Shown: positions 1 to 5,893, counted from the stretch's first letter. The stretch: DNA of 6,157 nt from Rhizobium sp. Q54 (GCA_945872035.1 CAMBYA010000156.1:1-6157); one strand, 5' to 3'. Notes: a model not told the origin generated them from the sequence alone. Made by a program: numbers and translations.

Positions 1-1077
1 GCGTTCTACAATTCCTGCAAGCACCGCGGCAACCGGCTGGCCTGGAGCACGCTGGGCGGCGGCGAGCTGGTCTGCTCGTATCACGGCTGGCGCTGGGGCA
101 TCGACGGCACGCTCGAGCAGGTGCAGGACCCGGACGATTTCGAGGGTGGCGACCCCTGCGGCAAGCTGAAGCTGTCGGAGGTGGCGGTCGACACGTGGGG
201 CGGCTTCATCTGGTACAACATGGACCCGAACCCGCGCCCGCTGCTCGACTTCCTCGACCCGATCCCGTGGCTGTTCCGCAACCGCGACATGGAGAACATG
301 GTCCGCGTGGTCTGGCGCACCTTCGACGTGGACGCCAACTGGAAGTTCTCGTCGGACAATTTCAACGAGTCCTACCATTTGCCGACGGTCCATCCCGAAC
401 TCGCGACCACCACGGACGAGGACTACAAGAACACCATCTTCGAGATGTACCCCAACGGCCACAACCGGATGATCGAGCAGGGCCAGCCTTCCATGCGCGC
501 GCCCCATCCCAACGAGGTCGAGCAGCCCTGGGACATGATGCTGGCGCAGTGGGGCCTTGACCCGGCCGACTTCGCCGGCCGCTCCCGCGACGGCCGGCTG
601 GCGCTGCAGGAACAGCGCCGCAACCTGGGGCCGCAGAAGGGCTATCACCACTATGCCAAGTGGACCGACGACGAGCTGACCGACTATTTCCACCACACCC
701 TGTTCCCCAACGTGACCATGACCGGCACGGCGGATGGCGTACATTTCTTCCGTACCGAGCCGCACCCGACCGACCCGGAGAAGTGCACCTTCGACTATTG
801 GTGCCTGGTGCCGAAGATCGACGGCGCGGACGAGGTGGCGACCATCGTCGGCATGCGGCCGCTGCGTGAGGCGGACTACGAGTTCATCCCCTATGGCAGC
901 GGCCAGCCGATCCCGGACATGATGGAGTCCTTCCTGATCCAGGATCTTGGCGTCGCGGTCGGACAGCAAAACGGCTTCCATTCGCGCGGCTACACCGACG
1001 CGTTCCTCAGCGGCCAGGAAAGCCGCGTGCGGCGCTTCCACGAGGTGCTCAACGACTACATCGAGGGCCGCCGCTAA
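1..1077 (+). CDS. Rieske [2Fe-2S] aromatic ring-hydroxylating dioxygenase, alpha subunit (5' end cut off)
   Basis: The reading frame is open from base 1 to TAA at 1075-1077 (358 codons seen); the start lies upstream of the window. These enzymes insert O2 into aromatic or other cyclic substrates in the cytoplasm, using electrons delivered by a reductase with or without a ferredoxin. Counting from the first codon, the Rieske cluster ligands are C6-x-H8 and C25-x2-H28, embedded in CKHRG and CSYHGW. The mononuclear iron site is N120-F-N-E123-S-Y-H126-x4-H131, with D315 (in IQDLG) as the likely third ligand, followed by a QxGF-like segment typical of the family. E123 takes the place of the bridging Asp of naphthalene dioxygenase, a common variant. 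Probably only some 50-70 N-terminal residues are missing. It is followed after 16 nt by the first SnoaL-like gene, so it probably heads or sits inside an operon. The substrate cannot be read from sequence; no reductase or ferredoxin gene is in view. Confidence 0.95.
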   Translation, partial: AFYNSCKHRGNRLAWSTLGGGELVCSYHGWRWGIDGTLEQVQDPDDFEGGDPCGKLKLSEVAVDTWGGFIWYNMDPNPRPLLDFLDPIPWLFRNRDMENMVRVVWRTFDVDANWKFSSDNFNESYHLPTVHPELATTTDEDYKNTIFEMYPNGHNRMIEQGQPSMRAPHPNEVEQPWDMMLAQWGLDPADFAGRSRDGRLALQEQRRNLGPQKGYHHYAKWTDDELTDYFHHTLFPNVTMTGTADGVHFFRTEPHPTDPEKCTFDYWCLVPKIDGADEVATIVGMRPLREADYEFIPYGSGQPIPDMMESFLIQDLGVAVGQQNGFHSRGYTDAFLSGQESRVRRFHEVLNDYIEGRR

Positions 1078-1093
1078 ACCGCGGGAGGACACC

Positions 1094-1507
1094 ATGGCGT
1101 TCGACGGACCCGCCGAGGACCGGCTGGCGATCCGGGAGCTCGTTGCTTCCTACGGCGATGCGGTCACCCGCAACAATGCCGAGGACTGGGGCGCGCTTTG
1201 GGCCGAGGACTCGGTCTGGGCCATGCCGGACTTTCCGGGCTGGGAGCTGATCAAGGGCAAGTCGGCCATCGTCTCGACCTGGATCGACGCGATGAAGAAC
1301 TATCCCTTGAACATCAACGTCCAGTCCCTGGGCTCCGTGACCGTGACCGGCGACACCGCGACGGGGCGCGCCTATACGTCCGAACTGGTGACCGACGCCA
1401 CCGGCGCCACCTACCGCATAACCGGGCGCTATGACGACCTGTATGTGAAGCAGAACGGCCGGTGGCTGTTCAGGAGCCGCATGTTCAAGGTCCTGCATTC
1501 CGGCTGA
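1094..1507 (+). CDS. SnoaL-like / NTF2-family protein (first tandem copy)
   Basis: A 137-residue protein starting at ATG 1094, chosen because GGGAGG (1083-1088) sits 5 nt upstream and because the paralogue downstream begins at the same relative point. The ORF could be extended to 947, but that would overlap the oxygenase gene. The N-terminal half has the SnoaL_4-type pattern (EDRLAIRELVASYGDAV, then W32...LWAEDSVW to residue 42, then PGWE.IKGK to 56). A GDTATGRAY segment lies around residues 86-94 and the last strand ends NGRWLFRSRMFKVL. The fold is a cone-shaped alpha+beta barrel shared by polyketide cyclases, small dehydratases, ketosteroid isomerase and the beta subunits of ring hydroxylases. 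The only histidine is at residue 135 near the C-terminus, so a buried His-Asp dyad of the scytalone dehydratase type is absent. It is likely co-transcribed with the oxygenase. Its exact role is not known; a small subunit or a product-processing enzyme are both possible. Confidence 0.9.
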   Translation: MAFDGPAEDRLAIRELVASYGDAVTRNNAEDWGALWAEDSVWAMPDFPGWELIKGKSAIVSTWIDAMKNYPLNINVQSLGSVTVTGDTATGRAYTSELVTDATGATYRITGRYDDLYVKQNGRWLFRSRMFKVLHSG

Positions 1508-1523
1508 GCGAGAGGAGACTTCC

Positions 1524-1994
1524 ATGCCGTTCACCGGCCCCTTCGAGGACCGCCTCGCCATCCGCGAGCTGATCGAATCCTATGGCGATGCCGTGACCCA
1601 GCGCGACATGGACGCCTGGGCTGCCTGCTGGGCCGAGGACGGCCGCTGGTGCCTGCCCGACCTGCCCGGCTGGGAAGAGATCAAAGGCAAGCAAACCATC
1701 GTCGCCGAGTGGCTGAAGATGATGGAGGCGTTCCATGGCCCCGAAGACAAGGCCGACGCCTGCATCTTCATCTCCACGCCGGGCGCCATCAACGTCACCA
1801 ACGACACCGCGACGGGCCGCACCTATACCACCGAGAGCTATACCGACTCGGCCGGCGTCAGCCGCCGCATCCTCAGCGAGTACCAGGACAGGTTCATCAA
1901 GCGGCACGGCCAATGGCTGTTCGCCGAACGACGCTGGAAGATGCTGCCCATCGAGGACGCCGCCGCCCTCAGTGCCGACGCCAGCAGCCGGTAA
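1524..1994 (+). CDS. SnoaL-like / NTF2-family protein (second tandem copy)
   Basis: A 156-residue protein with ATG at 1524; AGAGGAG (1511-1517) is 6 nt upstream. It is a paralogue of the preceding protein: about 37 of the first 56 residues are identical (EDRLAIREL, SYGDAVT, WAED, PGWE.IKGK), and DTATGR.YT recurs at residues 94-101. Compared with copy one it has about seven extra residues between the first helical part and the strand region (around H71-A79). It also has a 15-residue C-terminal tail after WKML, rich in Ala, Ser and Asp. Its two histidines (H71 and one in KRHGQW) are not at positions conserved with copy one. The gap to copy one is again exactly 16 nt, which points to a duplicated unit. 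The family includes polyketide cyclases, dehydratases, isomerases and non-catalytic subunits. From context I infer a part in the same pathway as the upstream oxygenase, perhaps as one half of a heteromeric small component. Confidence 0.9.
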   Translation: MPFTGPFEDRLAIRELIESYGDAVTQRDMDAWAACWAEDGRWCLPDLPGWEEIKGKQTIVAEWLKMMEAFHGPEDKADACIFISTPGAINVTNDTATGRTYTTESYTDSAGVSRRILSEYQDRFIKRHGQWLFAERRWKMLPIEDAAALSADASSR

Positions 1995-1999
1995 CCGGC
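1987..1999. repeat. short perfect inverted repeat around a stop codon
   Basis: GCCGG (1987-1991) and CCGGC (1995-1999) are exact reverse complements separated by TAA (1992-1994), which is the stop codon of the second SnoaL-like gene. In RNA this would form a 5-bp all-GC stem with a 3-nt loop. There is no following U-tract, so a standard intrinsic terminator is not supported. It may be a weak terminator, an mRNA 3'-end stabiliser, or chance in GC-rich DNA. Confidence 0.3.
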
Positions 2000-2085
2000 A
2001 CGGCGATCAATAGCGTCCCTTGGAGCGCTCTGGTACCTTGACACGGGCGCAGCGCGCACCGCGCCGAAACGGGGGAGACGGATTT

Positions 2086-2340
2086 ATGGCAATTCTCTGG
2101 ACCATCATCATCGGCTTTATCGTCGGCGTGATCGCCAAGTTCATCACGCCGGGGAGCAACGAGCCGAAGGGCTTCATCCTGACCACCGTGCTCGGCGTCG
2201 CCGGCGCCTTCCTGGCGACCTATGCGGGGCGGTATATGGGCTGGTACATGCAAGGCGAGACAGCCGGCTTCTTCGGCGCGCTGGTCGGCGCGGTCGTGCT
2301 CTGCGTCATCTGGGCAGCGGTCGCCCGCAAGAGCGCCTGA
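2086..2340 (+). CDS. GlsB/YeaQ/YmgE-family small membrane protein
   Basis: An 84-residue protein, usual length for the family (transglycosylase-associated protein family, Pfam PF04226). ATG 2086 is chosen because GGGGGAG (2071-2077) lies 8 nt upstream; the longer ORF from 2020 would add a non-hydrophobic, Arg-rich leader. Three membrane helices are plain: about residues 3-20, 29-48 and 61-80. They are glycine-rich, with the family-like GVAGAFLATYAG (37-48) and GFFGALVGAVV (61-71). Short polar links lie between them and an R-K-S-A tail follows. Members sit in the inner membrane and are often induced by stress (acid, oxidative, envelope), but the biochemical role is not established; the transglycosylase name is historical. 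It stands alone on this strand, 91 nt after the SnoaL-like gene and facing recQ. I see no convincing stress-sigma promoter in front of it. Confidence 0.93.
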   Translation: MAILWTIIIGFIVGVIAKFITPGSNEPKGFILTTVLGVAGAFLATYAGRYMGWYMQGETAGFFGALVGAVVLCVIWAAVARKSA

Positions 2341-2363
2341 CCGGACCGGTGCCTCGACCGAGA

Positions 2364-2378
2364 CGCGGAACCGCCGCG
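2364..2378. terminator. possible hairpin between the convergent glsB-like and recQ genes
   Basis: CGCGG (2364-2368) pairs with CCGCG (2374-2378) across a 5-nt loop, and the flanking A2363/T2379 pair extends the stem to 6 bp. It lies in the 46-nt gap between two genes that end toward each other, where a bidirectional terminator would be expected. Neither strand shows a clear T-tract, so the call is tentative. Confidence 0.3.
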
Positions 2379-2386
2379 TGGCCGGC

Positions 2387-4207
2387 TCAGGCGCCGTGGT
2401 CTCGTATGGTCTGCAGGAAGATTTCGGCGAACTCGCGCAGCTTGGCGGCGCCGACGCCGTTGACCTCGGAAAACTCGTCGGCATTGCGCGGCCGGCGCTG
2501 CGCCATGTCTATCAGCGTCCGGTCGGAGAAGATCACATAGGCCGGCACCTGCCGCTCCTTCGCCAGGCGCAGGCGAAGCTCCTTCAGCGCATCGAGCAGC
2601 GAGTGGTCCTCGCCGGACATGTCGGCGGCCTCGGCGGCTTCGCGGGTCTTCTTGCGAGACGCGGGTTTCAGCATCTCGGGCCGGAACTGGAAGGTTTCGT
2701 CGCCGGTCAGCAATGCCTGGCCCTTCGGCGTCATCTGCATGCCGCCATAGCCGCCGATGTCGATCTTCAAATAGCCGCCGGCCACGAGCTGGCGGACAAG
2801 CGACCGCCACTCTTCCTTCTTGACCGCCTCGCCGGTGCCGAACACCGGCAGGCGGTGATGATCGGCCATCATCACCTTCTCGGTCTGCGAGCCGCGCAGC
2901 ACGTCGATGATGTGCGCCACGCCGTAGCGCTCGCCCGTGCGGTACACCGCCGCCATCGCCTTGCGCGCGTCCTCGGTCCGGTCCTCCAGCGCCACCGGCG
3001 ACAGGCAGACGTCGCAATTGCCGCAGGGCTCGGACGCCTCGCCGAAATAGGACAACAGGATCTGGCGGCGGCAGGCCGGCGCCTCGCAATAGCCGAGCAG
3101 CGCGTCCAGCCGCTGGTGCTCGCGGCGCTTGCGCTCATCGCCCGCTTCCTCCTGGTCGATGAACATCCGGCGCATGCGGATGTCGCCCAGGCCGAACAGC
3201 ATGTGCGCCTCGGCCGCCTCGCCATCGCGTCCGGCGCGTCCGATCTCCTGGTAGTAGGCATCGAGGCTGCCCGGCAGGTCGGCGTGGAACACGTAGCGCA
3301 CATCCGACTTGTCGATGCCCATGCCGAAGGCGATGGTCGCCGTCATCACCAGGCCGGGTTCGGTCATGAACGCGTTCTGGTTGCTCTCGCGCCCGTCCTT
3401 GTCCATGCCGGCGTGATAGGCGCGGGCGCGGATGCCGTTCTCGATCAGGAAGCGCGCCGTCTCCTCGGTCTTCTTGCGCGACAGGCAGTAGACGATGCCG
3501 CTCTTGCCGGCGTGGCCCTTCACGAACGCCAGCAACTGGCGCTTCCAGTCATGCTTGGGCTCGACGGTGAGCCGGATGTTCGGCCGGTCGAAGCCCAGGA
3601 CCAGCGTCTCGACCTTGCCGCCGAACAGCCGCTGCGCGATATCGGCGCGGGTGACCTCGTCGGCGGTGGCGGTGAGGGCGGCGACCGGCACGCCCGGAAA
3701 CACGTCGCGCAGCCTGGACAGCGCCTCGTATTCCGGCCGGAACGCCGGTCCCCATTGGGAGATGCAGTGCGCCTCGTCGACGGCGATCAGGCTCACCGGG
3801 AGTTTGGCCAGCGCCGCCAGCATGCGGTCGGTCATCAGCCGCTCGGGCGCCATGTAGAGCAGCCGCGTCTGGCCCGACGCCGCGCGCTTCCATGCCATCA
3901 CGTTATCGTCCCGGTGGCGCGACGAGTTGATGCTCTCGGCGGCAACGCCGGCGAGCCGCAGTGCGGCCACCTGGTCCTGCATCAGCGCCACCAGCGGCGA
4001 AACCACGATGGTCAGCCCGCCGAGCACGAGCGCCGGCACCTGGAAGCACAGCGACTTGCCCGATCCGGTCGGCATCACGGTCAGAACGTGCCACCCGGCC
4101 AGGATCGCGTCGACCGCCTCCTCCTGCCCCGGCCGGAAGCCGTCGAAGCCAAAAACGTCCTTCAGGACCTGGTGCTTGGGATCGAGGTTCGTGGCGGGAA
4201 GATTCAT
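2387..4207 (-). CDS. recQ: ATP-dependent DNA helicase RecQ
   Basis: A 606-residue protein, close to the 609 of E. coli RecQ. It is a 3'-5' superfamily 2 helicase that acts with RecF-pathway proteins and SSB in recombinational repair and fork restart. Domains in order: motif 0 (FGFDGFRPGQ, 19-28); Walker A MPTGSGKS (45-52); DEAH box (144-147) with the aromatic-rich loop to about 160; TAT motif (179-181); second RecA-like lobe with GIVYCLSRKKTE (237-248), ATIAFGMGIDK (290-300) and QEIGRAGRDG (320-329). The zinc site is C379, C395, C398 and C401. A winged-helix RQC region covers about 405-515, and an HRDC-like domain lies near 535-606 (ALKELRLRLAKE...VNGVGAAKL). In the aromatic-rich loop the sequence is QWGPAFRPEY, so P154 replaces the His of E. 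coli (QWGHDFRPEY). The start is ATG 4207; no strong Shine-Dalgarno is visible upstream. Its gene lies 45 nt after brnA on the same strand, without an obvious promoter in the gap. Confidence 0.97.
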   Translation of the reverse strand: MNLPATNLDPKHQVLKDVFGFDGFRPGQEEAVDAILAGWHVLTVMPTGSGKSLCFQVPALVLGGLTIVVSPLVALMQDQVAALRLAGVAAESINSSRHRDDNVMAWKRAASGQTRLLYMAPERLMTDRMLAALAKLPVSLIAVDEAHCISQWGPAFRPEYEALSRLRDVFPGVPVAALTATADEVTRADIAQRLFGGKVETLVLGFDRPNIRLTVEPKHDWKRQLLAFVKGHAGKSGIVYCLSRKKTEETARFLIENGIRARAYHAGMDKDGRESNQNAFMTEPGLVMTATIAFGMGIDKSDVRYVFHADLPGSLDAYYQEIGRAGRDGEAAEAHMLFGLGDIRMRRMFIDQEEAGDERKRREHQRLDALLGYCEAPACRRQILLSYFGEASEPCGNCDVCLSPVALEDRTEDARKAMAAVYRTGERYGVAHIIDVLRGSQTEKVMMADHHRLPVFGTGEAVKKEEWRSLVRQLVAGGYLKIDIGGYGGMQMTPKGQALLTGDETFQFRPEMLKPASRKKTREAAEAADMSGEDHSLLDALKELRLRLAKERQVPAYVIFSDRTLIDMAQRRPRNADEFSEVNGVGAAKLREFAEIFLQTIRDHGA

Positions 4208-4252
4208 CGCGCTACTTTACCCGCCACTTGCCGACAATACAGCGTGCTGCGC

Positions 4253-4582
4253 CTAGCCGGCCTTCTTTTGCTGCGCCTGAACGTATTCGCGAAGCGCGAG
4301 GTTGATCCGGGTCTGATACCCCTTTCCATCGGGCGCATGGCGCTTGAACCAATCCACGACATCCGCATCAACTCGCAACGTCAATTGCTGCTTAACCGGC
4401 CGGTAGAAACGGCCGATCTGCCCGTTCCTGAAGAAATCTTCCGAAAGCTCAGGGATGTCCGAGGTATCGATATCCTCGTCTGTCATGACCGCGAGCGCCT
4501 CCAACTCGCGCTTCTGAGCGTCGGTAAGAGGCGGTGGATTCTCCGGATCAAGTCTATATGTCACGTAGCCTTTCTTGCTCAT
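4253..4582 (-). CDS. brnA: BrnA-family antitoxin
   Basis: A 109-residue protein matching the BrnA antitoxin family (Pfam PF14384). BrnA neutralises the ribonuclease toxin BrnT by forming a complex with it and represses their shared promoter. The N-terminal part holds a proline-rich PENPPPLTDAQKREL segment and the acidic DEDIDTSDIPELSEDFF (residues 35-51), typical of the toxin-binding half. The C-terminal half is a ribbon-helix-helix DNA-binding domain: strand KQQLTLRV (64-71), helix 72-81 and helix 88-101 (KGYQTRINLALREYV). ATG 4582 has AAAGGA (4589-4594) 6 nt upstream. The gene begins 29 nt before the end of brnT, implying translational coupling. The usual toxin-first order of BrnTA systems is kept. 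It appears intact. Confidence 0.93.
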   Translation of the reverse strand: MSKKGYVTYRLDPENPPPLTDAQKRELEALAVMTDEDIDTSDIPELSEDFFRNGQIGRFYRPVKQQLTLRVDADVVDWFKRHAPDGKGYQTRINLALREYVQAQQKKAG

Positions 4583-4850
4583 ACCGTTTCCTTTCCCCTT
4601 TGGTCGTGTGCCGAGCGGAAATGATCCGTCCTTCTATACCATCCTCGTCATCGGCGACGGTGTGGGCGACGACAATGACCACGAGTCCGTCGATCATCCC
4701 CACGGTCCTCCATCGCTCCTCGCCGTTTTCGTAGCGATCCTGTTCAGTGATCGCGAAGGGATCGAGGAAGACTCGCGTCGCCGTCTCGAAGCTGATGCGA
4801 TGCTTGATGAGGTTGGTACGGTTCTTTTCCGGATCCCAATCCCACAACAT
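4554..4850 (-). CDS. brnT: BrnT-family type II toxin (RelE-like ribonuclease)
   Basis: A 98-residue protein of the BrnT family (Pfam PF04365), which adopts a RelE-like fold and blocks growth by cutting RNA. Characteristic segments are WDPEKNRTNLIKHRISFETA (5-24), VFLDP (27-31), EERWRTVGMIDG (44-55), RIISARHTTKGER (75-87) and a final YE (90-91). No frameshift or stop interrupts it, so it is probably active. Relative to the compact family pattern it carries an acidic stretch HTVADDEDGIEG before the IISAR strand. The start is ATG 4850; no Shine-Dalgarno lies ahead of it and no other in-frame start exists close upstream. The last 29 nt overlap brnA. G+C in sampled stretches is about 47-53 percent, against about 68 percent at the start of the window, which fits acquisition by transfer. 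Confidence 0.93.
   Translation of the reverse strand: MLWDWDPEKNRTNLIKHRISFETATRVFLDPFAITEQDRYENGEERWRTVGMIDGLVVIVVAHTVADDEDGIEGRIISARHTTKGERKRYEQERLRDI
4589..4594 (-). promoter_or_regulatory. ribosome binding site of brnA, inside brnT
   Basis: On the minus strand AAAGGA ends 6 nt before the brnA ATG (4582), within a purine-rich run. It lies inside the brnT coding sequence. It supports the overlapping start and suggests that the antitoxin is translated more efficiently than the toxin, whose own start has no such site. Confidence 0.7.
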
Positions 4851-4863
4851 TATTCGACCATGT

Positions 4864-4884
4864 AACTACAAATATACAACTACA
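4864..4884. repeat. direct repeat flanking the brnTA -10 box, likely BrnA operator
   Basis: AACTACA occurs at 4864-4870 and again at 4878-4884 (period 14 nt; TGTAGTT when read on the brnTA strand). The pair brackets the proposed -10 hexamer at 4871-4876. BrnA proteins are ribbon-helix-helix autorepressors, a class that binds short paired repeats, so this is the natural operator candidate. The assignment to BrnA is inferred. Confidence 0.5.
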
Positions 4885-4898
4885 CTAGATTGCGGCAA
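4871..4898 (-). promoter_or_regulatory. sigma70-type promoter of brnTA
   Basis: On the minus strand TTGCCG (4898-4893, -35) is followed after 16 nt by TATATT (4876-4871, -10, five of six consensus bases). Transcription would start near 4863-4865, leaving a leader of only about 13-15 nt before the brnT ATG. The block 4861-4890 is 8/30 G+C, strikingly AT-rich for this window. It sits in the 51-nt gap after the aldo/keto reductase gene. Confidence 0.65.
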
Positions 4899-4901
4899 GG
4901 G

Positions 4902-5882
4902 TCACGCCCGCCGTAGCTTCAACCCGTCGATAGCCGCCATCTCCTCGGCGCTGAGCGCGCCGCGTCCGGTGGCTTCGACGCATTGGGCCAGCTCGGCGCG
5001 GTTCTTGACGCCCAGCACCACCGTGTCGACGCCCTTCATGGACAGCGAATAGCGGTGGGCGACGATGGCGGGATCCTCGCCCCATTTGGCGCACAGCATA
5101 CGGAACGGCGCGGCGGCCTTGTAGTCGATGACCGTCGCCTCGTCGTCGGGAAGCTGCCGGTCGATCCCGGCGCACAGCGAGCCCGCGGCCACGGCGCGGA
5201 TGCCCATGACGCCGATGCCCGCCGATTTGGCGGCGTTGATGATGGCACGCGGCTCGCCAGGTTCGTCGTACTGCTTCATGTTGCCGACAGCGTCCATCAG
5301 GTTGGCGACGGCCTGCACGGCGGCAGGCTTGGTCGAGTGCATCAGCGCCTGCCGGATCACCATGGGCACGCCGGTGCCAGTAATGCCCCAGGCGCCGATC
5401 AGACCTGACGCCTTCAGCTTCTCCATGGCCGGGATGACCGCGTCGAGATAGAGACTCCAGCGGGTCGCGAACTTGTCCTGCCGCTCGGCGAAGCGCGGAT
5501 AGGTGAAGCTGTCGGGACAGATGTTGGAGTGCAGGAAGAACAGGTCCACCTGCTCGCGCTTCATGTGCAGCAGGCTGCGGCGCAGCGACTCCTCGGTCTT
5601 GCCATAGACGTCGGCCGCGCGGGGCGAGCCGAGCTGGTACTTCGTCGTCGTCCGCACACCGTCGGGCAGGCGGCCGCCGAAGGCCTCGCCCACCACCATC
5701 TCGGCCTCGCCGCGGCCGTATCCCGGCGCGAGGTCGAGCAAAGTGATGCCAGCATCGACAGCTGACTTTACCGTGGCAACGGCCTCTTCACGTGTCGTTT
5801 CGCCCCACACATTGCCAATGCCGCCGCCGCCCAATGTCAGGCTGCTGACCGGCCAAAGCGTGCCCAGATGCCTCGTCTCCAT
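4902..5882 (-). CDS. aldo/keto reductase
   Basis: A 326-residue NAD(P)H-dependent oxidoreductase of the aldo/keto reductase superfamily, a cytoplasmic (alpha/beta)8 barrel of typical length. The catalytic tetrad is present: D50 (TLLDLAPGYG), Y55, K81 (TTTKYQ) and H118 (VDLFFLHS). The barrel begins with RHLGTLWPVSSLTLGGGGIG (4-23), and the C-terminal coenzyme-binding region is VVLGVKNRAELAQCVEA (288-304). ATG 5882 is chosen because GGGAGGA (5893-5887 on this strand) is 4 nt upstream and the barrel starts at once. The ORF stays open to 6011, but that extension is Cys-rich, not AKR-like, and would run through the divergent promoter region. Overall style is closest to D-threo-aldose or L-galactose dehydrogenase-like branches, but the substrate cannot be assigned. 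It is divergent from the exported protein gene at 6014, and brnTA lies downstream. Confidence 0.93.
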   Translation of the reverse strand: METRHLGTLWPVSSLTLGGGGIGNVWGETTREEAVATVKSAVDAGITLLDLAPGYGRGEAEMVVGEAFGGRLPDGVRTTTKYQLGSPRAADVYGKTEESLRRSLLHMKREQVDLFFLHSNICPDSFTYPRFAERQDKFATRWSLYLDAVIPAMEKLKASGLIGAWGITGTGVPMVIRQALMHSTKPAAVQAVANLMDAVGNMKQYDEPGEPRAIINAAKSAGIGVMGIRAVAAGSLCAGIDRQLPDDEATVIDYKAAAPFRMLCAKWGEDPAIVAHRYSLSMKGVDTVVLGVKNRAELAQCVEATGRGALSAEEMAAIDGLKLRRA

Positions 5883-5886
5883 GCTA

Positions 5887-5893
5887 TCCTCCC
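5887..5893 (-). promoter_or_regulatory. ribosome binding site fixing the aldo/keto reductase start
   Basis: GGGAGGA on the minus strand lies 4 nt before ATG 5882. It decides in favour of the 326-residue protein over the longer open frame that begins at 6011. Confidence 0.8.

Noticed and set aside
947..1093. Earlier start of the first SnoaL-like gene
   Set aside because: It would overlap the oxygenase in another frame with a Ser/Arg/Ala-rich shadow sequence; ATG 1094 has its own ribosome binding site.
1990..2017. EcfG-type promoter before the GlsB-like gene (GTAAC ... CGTC)
   Set aside because: Both boxes deviate from consensus and the spacing is 18 nt; it is far weaker than the site at 5939-5963.
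2046..2065. GGCGC ... GCGCC hairpin in the leader of the GlsB-like gene
   Set aside because: A 5-bp stem with a 10-nt loop in very GC-rich DNA, with no T-tract; not distinguishable from chance.
2038..2066. TTGACA at 2038-2043 as a -35 box for the GlsB-like gene
   Set aside because: The hexamer is perfect, but at 16-18 nt spacing the downstream sequence is all G/C with no -10-like element.
2222..4624. 800-codon open frame on the + strand opposite recQ and brnA
   Set aside because: It is antisense to a RecQ with every expected motif. Its translation is a compositionally biased mix of Arg, His, Leu, Ala and Gly with no recognisable domain, as GC-rich codon structure often produces.
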